Shown here: one piece after another, positions 1 to 13,879 of the stretch
How the letters are laid out: every line of letters begins with the position of its first letter
How positions within the stretch are numbered: position 1 is the first letter of the stretch
DNA from: Owenia fusiformis
Lineage: Eukaryota > Annelida > Polychaeta > Sabellida > Oweniidae
Length of the DNA: 64,000 bases
Assembly (NCBI GenBank): GCA_903813345.2
Contig: CAIIXF020000009.1
Span: 24,526,740-24,590,739, forward strand
Direction of reading: 5' to 3'
Position numbers and translations under genes: made by a program
Notes under the pieces: generated by a model
Databases searched by the model: none
The model's input: the letters and a program-made list of their open reading frames with translations, nothing else
Told to the model about the DNA's origin: nothing

Positions 1-190
1 GTCAGGTCAGAGAAAAATCTTGGGCCCCTGAAACACAAAAGTGGGCCCAAATTCTGAAATTTTGACCTTTTGCCTTTTTTGGCGGGCCCATTTCTTTGGG
101 CCCACCCAAGGGGGGGGGGCAGCCCGTCCCCCGCCAGATCCGCCAGTGATGATTGGTCCAATAGCATTTCAAGCACTCGGGCTTCCTCAA
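1..190. repeat. Interspersed repeat fragment with an oligo-G tract
   Basis: GGGCCCA words, a G10 run at about 109-119 and a tail ending CGCCAGTGA resemble the degenerate small repeats seen elsewhere here (27751-27898). There is no coding content. Probably the end of an element that starts outside the window. Confidence 0.4.
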
Positions 191-3100
191 GCCCGATCCT
201 GATGGATGACGAGATACAATAAGAGCCTTTTTGCACTGTACTTGACGATATCAGTCATTTAAACTTGGATGGCATCTTCCACTTCGTTCCAAAGCAGTTA
301 TAATTGAAGTTGGAGCAATCAAAACCTTGTGAAGTAAGACGCCTAGTTAACTGTTAATTCTACTGGAAGAATTTTTCTCGGGTATCCTATGGAAAAATCT
401 ACGTCATCTGTATGAGTCGCACGATGCCACTCTGCCCATTTGCGCTAATTCTTTCGCAGCTCTTTAAGCAACTTGTTGCAATATTGAGCCGATGTGGATG
501 ATTTGTAGAACATTGCCGTCTTATTCCAATCAATTGTTACTGTTCTAGTAGAACAGGAACAAAATCCCCGGGGATATCGAATCTTTTGGAAAGGTTTTGT
601 GTATGTAAGAAACACATTGAACCAAAAACGGTTTATAGAAAATTGTTGCATTTAGTCGCGTCTGTATCGTTCGATACCCAGAGTGCCCGACCCTAGTATA
701 TTAGGTAATAAATGAAGATGGAGCTCTCTTTCAAAGAAGCGAAATCAAATTATTGGAAAGGGTAATCCTCCATGTGCCTGCAATGATTAAAGCATGCACC
801 ATTGACCAATTGTGGGTTCTTAAGCCTCGACTATCTCTGGAAGAGACAAGTTATCTCTCACAAGCGTAAAATAAAGAGGGACTGTGATCAATCAGAATTC
901 CAGTAATGCCATTTAATCATCTTGGTGCATCAAAGTTAGCTAATAAAGGTATTTCATAGACTGGAGGAGCATTGGCCATGGTTTAACGGGTTGCATTTTA
1001 CCAGTGGACAAATCTTTACCATTTTGCATTTGCGTTCAATTCTGCGGATTAATATTTAAAAAGGATAAAATAACAGGCGTCTGGAAATGGAAAAGTCCGG
1101 TTAATGCCTCGGTCAAATTTGATCTACGGCAACCGTACGGCGGTCGTAGCATCACAAAATCCGTGTAAAAAATCGACATCGCATGGCTTATCCCGGGGGG
1201 TTATCCCTGTTTTATCCTGCACAATTCTTTGATTTTGGAAAGTTACCAAAGAGTTGCCGTTTGCTGATCGAAAAAGGTGCGGAATAACTACTCTTCGCAC
1301 TTACAATTATATTCGATTGCTCATGTTCGCCCCCATCCCAGGTTCAGAACCAAAAAAGAAGGTCGGTTGCTTTAGATCAGTCAGTTCAGATACCATGCTT
1401 TTATTTTTTGTAATTGCATTATTTTCTATTGGCGTTGTAACACTTCGATTACACAAGGGATTTGTTCATAGAGGAGATACGTAAACGTGAATTCCCTGAT
1501 GAAGCTTACGAATTTGGCTCATGCAAATGAAAGAAGTCATTTTACATGTGTCCGTGATGAAAGATAATTCAAATATTAAATTCAAAAAAGTATGTTGTAG
1601 ATGTTGAATACAGCATCACGCATGCATATATTGATGGAGCACGATAGAGGTTTTAGGGATGACTAGCTCTAAAAAAGTTTGACCGTATATTTATTAAAAA
1701 GATGGCTTTACTGTAACTTTATTATTTGATTAAGCTTATCTCAACAGAGTGTGAGATCTCTCTAAATTATATTTTATATCAATTGAGAGTATAATTGAGA
1801 ATAGATCAGAAATAATGCAATTTATCTTCCCAAAATGGGCGTCCTATTGACGTTACTCAAGGGATGTATATTTGAGATATGATCTCATCTTTTCCATGTC
1901 TACCGTTTCTTTCATCAAAAAAGAAAACGGGTTCAAAAACATTTTAGTTCTATCTAGTCAGGTATCCCAGATTTTCTAAAGCCATGTAACGAATCTAAAA
2001 GTGTTCGAAAATTAAAAAGAACAGGAAATGACGATCTACATTATGCGAAGCCGAAACTAACGAAAAAGAAAAGGAAAAGTGTCTCACTCCTAGGTTCATA
2101 CGTGAATACAACAGCAACAATTTATTAGTTTTCGTTATCATACATAAAAACTAAGAAAATAGATTAAAGATAGGCGAAGTGCTGAGTGATAGCAGAAAAG
2201 TAAATATTGCACATCAAGTAGAGCTCGAACGTAATCTAATAAAGGTTTCATGGAGCATTTTAGACATCTCATTGCTATGTATTCCAAACACATTGCTAAT
2301 CGTAGGGGGCTTGCCACTGGCTTATGCTAAAATTAGACTTACAGACGATGAAAACAAAGTATAAACAGAATCCGTACATTCACAGGTTTTTACTCAATTT
2401 GCACGGACGGCACTGGATCAAAGAATTGTAGCTCTGGCTGCGATTGGAGTTCTCCATGATTCCTAGTGCTGGATGACCCCGACCTGATAGCCTTGATCGC
2501 TTTTTAATGTACTTTAAAAATATATATTGATCGATGTTTGTTTTTCTAATCTTTGTTCGTTGGTGATATCATTTTATAAGTTCATTTTATCTACATGGTT
2601 TTAATGTGAAACTTATTGACTCATACAGGTTATTTTAATATTGGTTCATTTTTTTCATATCGAGTCAGCAGTATAATTGGTACATTTTTGATTAGAATGT
2701 ACTTCGTGGGGTATTCCTGGATTATCGCTTGGGAATTATCGCAATTGGCGCCACAAGAAATGACATTTTAGTGAGTTATGTGGTATCAATAGCCTATGTA
2801 GGAATTACAGCATTCATAACACATATGCATATGCTCAGGGTATATGTATACAATTTCTTTGATTATCAGTTTTACTTATCCAAAAGAGGTCCAGGAAGGT
2901 TTGGAATTTGGTTCAGGGAAGGTTATATAACAAAATCACATGTCGCGTAAGGCCAACGAAATATATGGGTGGGCCAAAAAACTGGCGTTTTTTGGCCCAC
3001 CCTGTATATTATTTAAACGTGACGCAATTATCATAATTCGACTAGCCACTTATCAATAGTCCGGGTCATTTTAGAGTGATAATGTTATTGAGACCACACT

Positions 3101-3590
3101 CGGGAATTCAGAATTTCCTCACCTGATCATAATTGCATTTATTTAGACCTATGGATTCTTCGTAATAAAAAACCCTAGCATGTGATGTTGATGCATACAA
3201 ACATAAAATAGGCAGAACTGACAAGGCAGTATTTATTTTCTATCAATGTTTTTTCTACCTGACCCCTAGCTCACCAATCAAGTAACCTGTGTATTTGAAC
3301 TCTGCATTGTAAATCATTGCCAGTCTTGCTGATATGTATTTGTACTTTAAGTAACCACAGATGATGATACTCAGTACCCATATCCCGGACTCATATCTTC
3401 TTTACGCGGTTCAAATAGAGACTGTAAAAGATACATCTAAAACTGAGAAGCAATGATAAAACATGATGAAACGCTGATTAATCCAATTTGGGAGATTTAC
3501 TGAGGGACAAATACCATGTACACTTTCATAAAAGTAAACGTAAAATTGTTAATTTGTCACACTTATACATTTCAAATGCTTTTGCGAATA
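191..3590. other. Intergenic, no gene recognised
   Basis: Short reading frames at 1254-1484, 2179-2364 and 2729-2950 (+) each contain a hydrophobic stretch but match no family I know and lack convincing splice links. A perfect-looking hairpin of a mariner-type end (GGTGGGCCAAAAAAC and its complement) lies at 2967-3002. Confidence 0.6.
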
Positions 3591-3782
3591 TACAGGGTGA
3601 GCCAAAACGTCCATATTTCAAAATTTACGCGATGCATGGATTTTCTAACATTACATAACACCTTCAGTACTATCTCTGTATTGAGAAGAGTTAACAGACA
3701 CCGGGTGTTTGAATGTTGTTACAGATGTAACTATAAAAATGTCATAGCAAAATAAAATATGGACGTTATTACCCATCCTGTA
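3591..3782. mobile_element. Short mariner-like MITE (192 bp)
   Basis: Flanked by TA. Left end TACAGGGTGAGCCAAAACGT, right end reverse-complemented TACAGGATGGGTAATAACGT; both continue into CCATATTT. No transposase. The TA target and CAGGGTG termini are typical of Tc1/mariner derivatives. Confidence 0.75.
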
Positions 3783-5697
3783 GTGTATAAGGTCTTGCAA
3801 TTAATGAACACGCGTTTCAAATAAATTCCAAATATCACCATTTCTATTGATTGTTGACTTATTGTTTAAGTTTTTGTTAAATTAATAAAATATCTATCTT
3901 TAAGGTAGGGTTTTCTAGACCTATACAAAGCCTGGGCGGCATGGGAGTTACCCTTCACCGTGTTCTTATCGTTGTTTCAGTCAAGCTTATCTCGAGAAAA
4001 CACGCTTCAAGTTCATTTATCATATTTCATAAATGTAATATCAGAAACAAATGCAAAAACATGGATATGAAGAAATGTATGCAAAATAATCAGAAGTAAT
4101 CTTTTTATTACATTAGATGCTAGCGATGAATTGTAATTGCTAAGATGTCGAGTGGTCATTTTATCACATATCTTCGAGGCTCGATAAATATTTTTTTTTG
4201 ACAGACAAATTACTCCTATTTTATTCGTATTTGAGCTGAATAATTGCAAGAGGGACCTTATCTTATATGACATTACATGCGAATCAAAAATAAAGTAACG
4301 AAATACAACCTGGTCAAATAATCTTTATGATCATATCAATCAAAGTCGTCCGATGGAATGTTCAAATATTTCCCTAGGGCAATTTATAAGGATTATGAGG
4401 TTAGGCTACATTCAGTACTAATAGTATTTAACCAACAAATAGTATAAAACAGCCCTTTGGCCATTCCTAAAATATCAAAGAAATTTCGAACTTTGATGAT
4501 TTGTTTTGTAAAGTGTAATTTGATTTTGATATCGAGACAGATCATCGTAGATTAGATGTGTCAATGATCTTTATTATGAAATACAAGATTGAACAGGAGT
4601 ATATTGAATTTCATGAACGACAGACCCGACATCTTTTATCTTTTATCAAACCCAAGTGTTCTTAGCTCAACTTTTCGCGATCGTTTATCCCCGGGAATCT
4701 AAAGATCGGCAGGTAAGGGTACGCAATGAACGAAACCGTCTTTGGATTTTTTGGAAAATTAACACCTGGATCAGCCCCGAAGATAATTGAGATGCCAATA
4801 TCTTTAACTGATCCAAAATTATGGTTTCTTCAATTATGACTTCTTGAAAGGTATGTTCCATACATTCCAAGCTAAAGAGGATGAAGAATAGTTATAAAGC
4901 GTTCATCTGCCTATCAAATAAGTGGGTGTAAGAAATCCTACAAACCTTCAAGAATATCTCATTCTTTAGAGCTCTTTGTGACATTTTTACATTATTCCCG
5001 AGGACTATGTTTTGCATTTCTACATTATTAAGTTTTGAAAGTTATGCATGTTTATGTATTTCATTCCGTCGGTTCCTCCCTAGTGTCAATGCCGATTGCT
5101 ACGGTAACGTTTTATTATAAGAGTAAACGAATTCAAGCCAACAGGTGCAATTGACCTTGAGCCTTATTATTTCAGATCGGTGCTTTCATCTGGTTCAGAG
5201 TTAGATCAGAATCTCAAATTCTTAAGAACAGTAATCTGTTTCTAGCCATATGAAGTCTGTATAGTATTTGCAACTTGTGCACTTTGTGAAGCAAGTATAT
5301 TGCGAAGCATTTCTAGCTTAGCATAGAGCTCAGATAGTGCATGCCGCACATGGCAACCACTCGTCGTTGGATCACAGTCAGAAAACAAAAATATATTTTG
5401 GCATAGATCTTAAGACAATCTATCAATCTTACGGTATAGCTTACAACTGTTTTCAAAACACTGATAGATTGCCTAGTGATTATTGAAAATAATATTGAGT
5501 ATTAATTATTGTGATGACAGATTCTTCTTCTGATTATTTAAATTGTGTTTTAGGATGTCCTCGTTATGAGGGTATTATAAATTACCCCTATCTGTCTGAG
5601 TAATGTCAATGAAACACTTGACTTACTAAAAACAAATTCTCAAGTTTTATATATATCCAGTTCATAAATCCCTAAATTGTGTTTGAAGCTATTTATA
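3783..5697. other. Intergenic, no feature recognised
   Basis: AT-rich with only short random-looking frames on both strands. A weak inverted pair around 5400-5475 (CTATCAATCTTACGG and its near complement) is too short to classify. Confidence 0.6.
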
Positions 5698-5787
5698 GAG
5701 TCAAATCTCATCTAAATGGAGTCAAATGTCATCTAAATGGAGTCAAATGTCATCTAAATGGAGTCAAATCTCATCTAAATGGAGTCA
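5698..5787. repeat. 21-bp tandem repeat, 4.3 copies
   Basis: Unit GAGTCAAATSTCATCTAAATG (S is C in copies 1 and 4, G in copies 2 and 3), running without interruption and ending in a partial GAGTCA. Confidence 0.95.
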
Positions 5788-7642
5788 CAAAGTATCTCGA
5801 AGTTAGATGCTGCTTTTGAGATTTTGTTTCTTTTTCTGCGGAGGAATATTACAGTTGATTTAAGGCGGTTTGTGTTGTTCAATTACAACGTGAAATAGAA
5901 TCTATCTAAGTGGCAAGAGATAAAGATGAAACAAGTTTTGAAAAATTAGGGGATTTGAAAAAATTATAAATGAGTCGTTTTTACCTTCTGCTCCTACGTC
6001 TACACGGTGGTCTAGGCCTGTAATACTCGCTGCTTGAATACAGATGCGATCCAAACCAGTGAACCTGTTGTCAATTGTAGTACATGAGAGGTTATGCCTC
6101 TTGTCATGATGCCATGTCTATGGTAATTCTGATAATATCAGTAATTGTAAAATTAAGGTGGATGTCAAGAATAGCCATGATTTAGGTATGAACAATAAGA
6201 GATATTCTGAAACATTTAAATAATCAACAAAAATACAAAATTGCATTATGACAGACAGGTGTAGGTTTTAGCTGATTAGTTGATAGATAATGTGTCACAT
6301 TTAATTACTAAAACATCAACTCTAATACTCCATGCTGGCAAGGTTACACCTAGTCACGGTTTACACAATCTAAACAATATTGTGTTTATTCTAACTCCCG
6401 TCTTCCGTACTTTTGTAACTTCTTATTCATTTTGAATCACAAAATTGAAAGGACTGGAAGACAGGAGACCTTGTGAACACTATATGCGCGCGCTTACCAT
6501 TCTGATACTAATCGCATCTTTCTTTTTTCAAAAGTCGCAATATGCCTTCGAGAAAGAAGCTAATACTCTCAATAGCAGGATGTGATCTTCCACGATGTGT
6601 ACTTATGCAAATCTTGTTGGTTTTATTGCCATTTTCATCATGTAAAAAGCAAGTTCCTAATCTCATGATTAAAACCAACAATTCAGGAGGAATATTGAAA
6701 CCGTCTGAATGTGTTTATTATTAATAAATGTAACAATTACTGATTTTCCCCTATCTAGGCCTCCTAAACAACACAATTCTTGCAACAGAGAACAAAGTAA
6801 TAATGGTACTATGATGATGTCCCGAAGATATTGCTAAGTGATGACATTTTCTCTAACAGCTGTATCTTTTCTTAACGGCAGAACTTCACAATTATGTTTT
6901 TGATAATGTCCTTGTTTTCATGATGAGACCCATAAATCTTAAGATAGTTGACTATTGGTATAACTCGTATGTCAAAATTAGCAAATCGCTGAATTTAATA
7001 TCGATGCGCCAAGTAATAATACTATACTAGTATATCATTTCGGTCACGAACGTTTTTATCTAAAAACAGATAGCAGGTAAATCACTGAGTTGCCCTATCG
7101 AATACAAATCAAACATCCCTTTGTTAGAATATTACATATTGTAAACGATCTAAATAAGCATCTTGACAGGTTCACTGACTATATGTGCAATGTTATGAAC
7201 TCCTTTGGGGGTAAATGGACTGATCGTCTTTGGAAAATGCATGCACTGACTATGATGTGGTTAAGGTCTATTTATTAATTCATGGTTTGTATGCGCTGCA
7301 GAAGAACAAGTGTTTACAGTTCAATGTTTATCTCGTAGCACATACTATAAAGAACAGTAAAACTTTTGATACTGATCTTTTTCCGTACCCTGCGTGCAGA
7401 GTCTGAAGTCAAACGAATGCAAAGGGTACTTTTTCCGCTATGATTGAAATATTGTGGGGTGATATAGTTATCTCGTATTAAAGGAACGTTGTCGACGATA
7501 ACATTGTTTGATGGGCGTTTTTATACTTCCTTTATTGAAGTTATATCATAGTCGGGTCGATTTCAGAATCATTCATCACAGGAAGGGTTGCAATAGAGTA
7601 TAAACGGGCGTCTTTAAAGTAAGAAATTAAATAAGGAGATTA
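5788..7642. other. Intergenic, mostly featureless
   Basis: No gene is seen. At 6498-6523 there is a fragment of the dispersed repeat also found at 18886 and 41553 (CCATTCTGATACT, GCATCTTTCT). At about 7386-7429 a short element ACCCTGCGTGCAGAGTCT to CGAATGCAAAGGGTA recurs with an internal insertion at 17715-17795. Confidence 0.6.
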
Positions 7643-7887
7643 GTACAGGGTGTACCTGGTCTTGTAAACAAAGAAAACAGTACAGATTGTTTAATTTATT
7701 ATACTCAGTCTTTTAAACAAGGAGAAAAGTACAGGGTGTTCAATTATTTATCAGGTTCTTTAAACAAGAGAGAAGTACAGGGTGTATAATTCCATTCCGT
7801 CCTTGAAACAAGGATAGGGGTACAGGATGTTTCATTAAACACGGAGTACAGGGTGTTTCATATCTCTGGATATGTGCACAGGGTTTA
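7643..7887. repeat. Degenerate tandem array on GTACAGGGTGT
   Basis: The word GTACAGGGTGT or a close variant recurs at 7643, 7680, 7729, 7775, 7820, 7846 and 7873, with TTTAAACAAGGAGAAA-like links. The longer units are 45-49 bp. The core resembles mariner-type termini, so the array could derive from tandem end duplication. Confidence 0.8.
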
Positions 7888-9396
7888 AAGTTATACTTAT
7901 TCATGAACAATGGTAAATGTGTTGTCGCATTTCATGGGATGGGACACGATCAGGAGACTCCGTTTATCAGTTACCCGAAGATCGACCTTTCTCCTCTCCA
8001 TGCAATACATTAAGGACAACTTTTTCATATCTACGGCAAACTTTGTGTGACGCTTCTCTGGCATGTTGTAATATAAACAGATTAGATATGTATTGTGTAA
8101 GTGTATATGTCAACATAACTAATTAAAATGATAGTAACAATTATGTCATAATTAAACAAGCTGTGCACCGTGCACGATAACACATTGTCTGATTATTAGC
8201 AGGCACCTACGATTATCTTATACTATTGGATTTAATATCATTGGATCAAATATCTTTAGAATACACACACTTATCTGTTAATATATGGTTGACTCTTACT
8301 TTCCAAAGTCAGTTAGAGCTACTGATAGGGGACAGACCAATGGTTTTTGGAGGGGAGGGGCGTGGGCAGGGATCATTTACTCTGAACTGAATTACTTGAC
8401 CTCAGTGCTGGATAGTATATACCCGTATCATATGTATACCATACCTTCGTATTACCTCACAATATATGTCGATGACCTATAGAGTATGAGGATATAAAAA
8501 TATAACCTTATCTCGAGAGGTGTCACAAATCTGGCCACTACCAAATTACCATACACGCATACACGTCATAAATCTTCTTCAGGGTATATATCGCCGAAAT
8601 AAGTATCGTCATTTCCCTTTATTTACATACGAACCACAAAACCACAAGCTCTTCACATTCTTGAAAATACAAGTTTTGATTTCCAGCTTTACAGGTTGTA
8701 CAACTTTGACTGTTTTTTGTGTCCCTGCTTTACTGATAAGATGCGCGGAAACAAGGATGTGGCAAGTGGTTGCGTCCTTGAGCCTGTATGAGTCAAAGAG
8801 ATGTATGACCCTCATTCCTCAGAGCCGACGAAATTGTTATGTACATATGTTTTCGTTGTTGCATTGATCTTCAAAGTGTCACCAATACTTCCATCAGCTG
8901 CCAATCAAACATAAACAGGATTTTATTAAGATCTCCTTGATTGAGATACAGAATTTCATTTCTTAAATCCCTTTTGGATTTTTTTATGTCAATTTAATAA
9001 TCATTAATTGTTGCATTTGATACCATTTTAATCACTGGGCAGCACAGTTAGAGATAACATCCTTCTTACGATCGATGACCTACTTGCACATTTTTAATCC
9101 AAGCTTTCCAAATTCCAAAGGCACTATTGTTTTTCATATCCCACTGACGGTTTTCAGTCGGCAGAAGAGGTGGTAGGGGGTCTGGGCCTTGCTCGTTTGT
9201 GTTATAAAAAGAGAACTGTATCATTTAGAGTTTGATTTGCTAAAACATTGTGAATGTAAGTTGTATTCATTTTAGATTGCGCGTTTGGCAATGCCATCTT
9301 TCAAAAGTCGCTGTCAACTTTTTATTTCTAAATATCCATTTAATGAATATTTGCAATAATCAATCATTTCATCCTGAGAGATTCATTATAATGATA
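7888..9396. other. Intergenic, no gene recognised
   Basis: The longest frame (8520-8867, +, 115 codons) has no recognisable domain, lacks an ATG at its first codon, and is overlapped by an antisense frame; treated as chance. Confidence 0.55.
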
Positions 9397-9618
9397 TACA
9401 CTCCCCTCCATAAGTTTGGCAACATTAGCTCCTTCATTGAACTACGTACTGAAGAAGCCTCTTTATGTTTGAATTTTTATTTACATAACCTGTGAAGAAA
9501 ATACTTTTAATATTGATGGGAATGTAACTTCATTTCCAATGCCTCAAAATTTTCCCAATTTTTCCTCAATTACAATAGATCGGGAGTTGAGTTTGCCAAA
9601 CTTATGGAGGGGAGTGTA
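9397..9618. mobile_element. 222-bp MITE with CACTCCCCTCCATAAG termini
   Basis: TA-flanked terminal inverted repeats of about 27 bp: left TACACTCCCCTCCATAAGTT, continuing TGGCAA; right TTGCCAAACTTATGGAGGGG, continuing AGTGTA. No coding capacity. A solo end with the same core sits at about 38941-38965 in PRKG1 intron 2. Confidence 0.88.
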
Positions 9619-11812
9619 TGTTTGTAAAAAGTGTTATACTAGAATAGTAATTATCTGCAGTAAGAAGACAGATACAATTAGAGTATAATCGTAAAAATCT
9701 ATCCGGCCATTCTATTACTTTTTTTGCTGCTGTCACATAAATGCTTATTCTAATCCTGAGCAGTTTGCACATGACACGTTAACCTAATGAATGGTTGTTC
9801 TTGCACGTAGTGTGCTTGCCTCTTGGAGTTAGAAATACTCAGATATTTGATGAGTTCATTCCCTGTCAAAACACAATTGATAAAATCTAAGTTACAACAA
9901 AAATCAGAGACGAATGGAGGGTGGTTTCCTACAAATGGAAAAAGTTTACTCCCAACATTCCATGTCATGTTTTTTCCAAAAAGCCAAAAACTTTACTTCA
10001 TTTTGATACTTTTATTTTTCTAGAAAAGGATCATGAAAGTCGTACATAAAATATGTGAGTGTTAAGTTCAAAAGCATTTCAATTTGAGTTTTGAAGGAGA
10101 GCACGTCCCCGCGCACCCTCATTGAATCTGTCACTTTGAATTCTATACGAATCCTAATATTTCCTTAGATAATTCCAAAGATATTTTCGAATTATAGATG
10201 TCGTCTTTATCTAACAACCTGCTCCAACTATCTTAGCTTGATTATTTTTCATTGTCACATCACTCTTACCGTGTAATCATATTGGGACGTTCGTGGAGAG
10301 CGTTTACTAGTTTTACATTATAGTAGCCATTGTGGGGTCCATGGTCTACACTACTACTTATTCTTTACTTTAGCCAAGCGTTAGGAGGGTCTCTAATAGT
10401 TCAGAATGCCATAAAGTTCCCCTGACTATCCAGAAATTATAATTCGAAGAGTCTTGTTAAATATCTAAAAACAATTTTAGAACCATTATCATTTTTTGAT
10501 GATATCGAGAAGGGTGACTAGATTTTGGGGCACTGATTATATGAATTGTCCTACATTAAAGCACGATCGTACATCACGTTTTAATAAGACGAACAGAACC
10601 TGTTGGCACAAAGTCAGACGAGAAGCAATTGGTAATTTCAATTCGGATTTATATGATACGACCAGAACAAAAAATGTATAAATGTAATAAGTTAATCAAC
10701 TAAAAGGTGTGAGCAAACCATCGAGAAAATAGTGTAGCTTTTACGTAGAGTAAATTGATGAGCGGATATGTGAAATGGAAAACGGAATCTGCATAGATAA
10801 ATATGTATATCATAGTCGTCATATGACTAATATAAATCACCCTATGGATACGGCGAAGGACGAGAAAGGGAGACAAACATCAAATAAGAATAGCATCGCT
10901 GAACTGAGTTGATCTTATACCCATAGCCATTTCTCATCACATAGTGATTTATTGCGGGAGATTTAAATTGTAAATTTGAACGACTGTTCCCGGTCACAAC
11001 CACGCGTTTGATTACATGGCATGCATAGTTTAATATCTATCACTTATGAAATATATATAGCATGTCATCTCGTCTAAATGCAAGCCCCTGTGCCCCATCC
11101 AACTACTGTTGTGTTGGTGAGTCCACAGTCTTGAAGCGAGACTAGTTGAAATAACTTATTTCATTTTATGAAATCTTATTTTTGTAATCGGGAATTTCAA
11201 TGGTGATATAGAGCAGGATTGGGAGGCAGAGAAAGCCATTTCCCATCATTCCCTAAATTGCCAATTAGGATGCCATCTATGACATAATTCATAACTTTCG
11301 TAAAAGATAAGAACATTGAGAGATAATTGGTTATCGTAGCAAGGTATATCTCACATCAGAGACTAGAGAGATGCACTAATCCATCAAATGGAAAAACTAT
11401 AGATCACATCAACTGACTACTTTGGCAGCTCGATGCTGTTTTATCTAACATTGAGTGCATCTATTTTCATGGTCGACTCAAATCGAACTGATATCTGGCT
11501 TATTACCGATTAGAAACAACATTTATTTTACGTAGCGTCAGCGGGAAACACTAAAGATATCTGAGAATTCAGCAAATGTGAATCTCTAGATCTTTAAGAA
11601 CATTCCACTCTATGATAGGCCACAGTGAGGTTGTTCTGAACCCCTGTATACAGCATTACCACAACTTGGGTTTACAAAACAACAATCTGGATTTGTGTTG
11701 TTTGCAGAAGTATTCTTTGATGTACCATACCACCTCGCAAGGTCGTGGGCAGACTACTGGTTTCAATTACAACTTCTGGTCTCTGCATGTTTATTTACAT
11801 TTTTTGCAATAC
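9619..11812. other. Intergenic, no feature recognised
   Basis: No gene, RNA or clear repeat. Overlapping sense and antisense short frames at 9750-10023 carry no known domain. Confidence 0.6.
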
Positions 11813-12386
11813 TACAGGGTGGTCAAAAAATGGAAACCCTGTATTTTCCTTATATCTTTGTCACTTTAAAAAATTACTCCTTGATATTTCACACATTTGT
11901 AGATCACTCAATTTCCTACCACCCTACCATATTTCATGACCATCAGACTGATAGACATCAGCACTTTGAATAACATGCTTTAGATTTGGCCATCATCGCG
12001 CTGTAGGCAAAACAGCACAGTTGTCAATGACCCGAATACATTCCTCAGCAGGTGTGGCCTGACTGACATGAATGATCTCACTTTTGAGGTTTGCAAATGT
12101 CCTGAGATCATTCTCATATACTCTATCTCTGCCGTATCCCCACAGGTAGGGACATTTTAGACGAGGAGTACAGGTTTCCCGACAGCGCAATAGTGGCCAC
12201 TGGGGCATGTTCTTTAAAGTACGTCAAGTTAACATTGTGACTATCAAGCTGATGGCCAGGAAATAAAGTAGGCTGGTAGCAAATTGAATGATGTACAAAA
12301 GCCCAAAATATCAGGGAGTTATTTCCTAAAATGACAAAGATATAAGGAAAATGGTATTAGGGTTTCCATTTTTTTACCACCCTGTA
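11813..12386 (-). mobile_element. Degraded mariner-like element with transposase C-terminal remnant
   Basis: TA-flanked ends: left TACAGGGTGGTCAAAAAATG, right reverse-complemented TACAGGGTGGTAAAAAAATG; the repeats extend about 55 bp (AAGGAAAA, ACAAAGATATAAGG). On the minus strand about 12160-11993 reads LWGYGRDRVYENDLRTFANL, then KSEIIHVSQATPAEECIRVI. This is the C-terminal part of a mariner/Tc1-type transposase, where family members typically read W-G-Y-L-K-x-x-V-Y before a helix of L-K-x-x-I. It lacks the catalytic domain. Confidence 0.82.
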
Positions 12387-13254
12387 CTTTATCAAAGGAC
12401 GTAAATACCTGGATTCCCTAGTGGTTGCGTAATGCTGGATACATATTTTCTCACGCCTGTTGATTACTTTTGGTGTAAAACAATTAGGAAAACCAGAACC
12501 TTCAATTTGATTGTTTTTAGAATTCAAAGTGTGAATACCATCAATACCTTGCGTATCATATAGCGATAAACTTAGGCTGTACTTTTTAAACGCTTGTTTT
12601 ACAATGAATCTCTGATAAAAAGAAGCCTTCAGATTGGAGGGAGATTTTAAATGAAGCTCCACATTGGTCGAGAGGTCACACGTGTGGTGACGTATGGTCA
12701 ACAAAGCAAAAGCCAAAAAACCGTAAGACTATGAAAAAACGAAACTTCCAAAATCATCACTCTCTCAATTATCTCAATTTTGACATTTTTTTGTTATCGG
12801 TAGTGAAAAAAATCGACAACAAACAGGATTAACTAAGACGAATGATTGTCTTATCGCAGACATACAATCATGATGTCATCAAAGATGCATGATTTAGTAA
12901 GACCCGATCAATCATATGTTACTTCTCATCCTTGGCTCCATTATTAATCTATTCTTATTCGAGCTAATTCTTTATTTGTCGTATTCCCTGTAACATCTTT
13001 ACTCAATTATCTTGTGTAAAACTCCAAGAAATTAATCCGTAAGAAAATTGTGATAAAATCGCTGTAAAATGTGATATTTATTTGTGAATTGTAAATGCTT
13101 TCAGGAAAAGGGATTGGGGACAATCAAATAGATAAGAACCGTAACGTAATTGCATTTTATAATTGAATTCTTAAAGTTGACATAAAAGTGACATAAAATC
13201 AAAACTGGTCGAGAATATCTGCATGAAGTTCTGAAATAGCTTTGGGAGGGCAGT
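12387..13254. other. Intergenic; one unassigned minus-strand frame
   Basis: A 119-codon minus-strand frame (12357-12716) starts outside and ends within the terminus of the preceding transposon. It has no domain I recognise, and its C-terminus is translated transposon end, so a functional gene is unlikely. Confidence 0.45.
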
Positions 13255-13332
13255 GGGGGGGGGGGGTGCATTGTCTATCGTGTTATTCGAGTATCGAGTA
13301 TCGACCGTATCGAGTATCGACCGTAGTATCGA
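13255..13332. repeat. G12 tract and ATCGAGTATCGACCGTA short tandem repeat
   Basis: A run of 12 G (13255-13266) is followed at about 13286 by two-plus copies of ATCGAGTATCGACCGTA and partial units. Confidence 0.85.
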
Positions 13333-13879
13333 CACCTTATTTTTTAGTTGCATTGAGGGATTTCGTTGTTTTTTATTTCGTCAAAGCCAGCCAAAACATC
13401 TCCATTGTCCCAATTGCAAAGAATTGTATTGAAAATGATGAGGACTGAACGACAAAAAATGGGCATAATCGTTCCATTTCTTTTGTAAATACGGGAAAAG
13501 AGATACTAGACTTACAGTGTCTGTGTAAGAATAGTTTTGTCTACATTCTTTAATAACTCATTACGAAGTGAACCAAAAATACAGTAGCGATTGTGATTAG
13601 TGTACAATTCCTAACCACAAACAAATGATAAGCAATTCGCGTTAATCAACGTTACCAGTTACTAGGGTTATAGTCAAAATATTTAGAAACTCTGGTATTT
13701 ATATTTGACATGTAAAAAGAACACTGATGAGTTTGTTTGAAGTTGTAAAATATCACAGGAAAACATTCTACCGTGACTACTTAAGGTGAGAGAAACCATA
13801 AAAGCCATTAAGGCAGTCAGCGAGATATAAAGAAGACGTAAAGATACGACCAGCTTTGAGAGTACCAAGAACGTATTTA

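Noticed and set aside
2729-2950. Hydrophobic frame resembling a membrane protein segment
   Set aside because: No family recognised, starts at TTG, and no flanking exons; it stops just before the hairpin-type transposon remnant at 2967-3002.
8520-8867. 115-codon plus-strand frame
   Set aside because: No domain, non-ATG start and an equally plausible antisense frame; expected by chance in this much sequence.
12357-12716. 119-codon minus-strand frame
   Set aside because: The C-terminus is translated transposon end and no domain is visible; kept only as a note.
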